From assembly GCF_000002425.4 (NCBI RefSeq), contig NC_037255.1, positions 24,889,389 through 24,953,388 on the forward strand: DNA of 64,000 nt, in the 5' to 3' direction. Position 1 is the stretch's first letter. Every line of letters starts with the position of its first letter. Both the position numbers and the translations under genes were made by a program. Source of the stretch: Physcomitrium patens (Eukaryota > Streptophyta > Bryopsida > Funariales > Funariaceae). Shown in pieces: positions 63,986 to 64,000 of this stretch. The notes below the pieces were generated by a model that saw only the letters and a list, made by a program, of their open reading frames with translations, did not search any database and was not told the DNA's origin.

Positions 63986-64000
63986 GTAAGCTTCATACGA

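Overview
The window looks like plant nuclear DNA, most likely from a bryophyte and probably a moss. The reasons are two intron-rich genes whose proteins have the plant form (a PRT6-type N-degron E3 ligase and a plant eIF4G), normal GT-AG introns, and a gene-free block full of Ty3/Gypsy chromoviruses between them. The species is an inference; nothing here names it.

Layout. (1) 1-6,350: the 3' end of a PRT6-like gene on the + strand. Twelve coding exons (288-5,873) were placed by reading frame, splice sites and phase, and they encode the last 934 residues. (2) 6,350-53,330: about 47 kb of very AT-rich DNA with no host gene that I can support. It is a nest of broken LTR retrotransposons. Gypsy family A (chromovirus, LTR about 0.55 kb) occurs on both strands. 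Gypsy family B (chromodomain-bearing, LTR about 0.43-0.55 kb) occurs at 17,737-24,440 (+) and 34,641-40,325 (-). A third LTR family, called C here (1.3-1.6 kb, with TTTAGG-rich arrays), occurs four times without an internal region. There is one more solo LTR (D), a Copia-like scrap, a 186-bp tandem repeat and several (AT)n runs. Order of insertion can be read in places: the minus-strand family A element at 27,724 and the family B element beside it sit inside the integrase of an older + strand family A element, with ATTTG on both sides. (3) 53,340-63,985: promoter, leader and the first nine coding exons of eIF4G on the + strand, running off the right edge. Upstream is a 19-bp purine minisatellite (12 units), and the leader has up to four short upstream reading frames. 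The last exon (60,947-63,985) carries the eIF4E-binding motif and the MIF4G domain and is open to the window edge.

The two host genes act at opposite ends of protein life: eIF4G builds the cap-binding complex for translation, and PRT6 tags proteins with N-degrons for the proteasome. Nothing in the sequence shows that they are co-regulated. I did not find a new coding system. The least expected signals are the family C LTRs with telomere-like arrays, the 186-bp repeat, and the regulatory-looking region before eIF4G.
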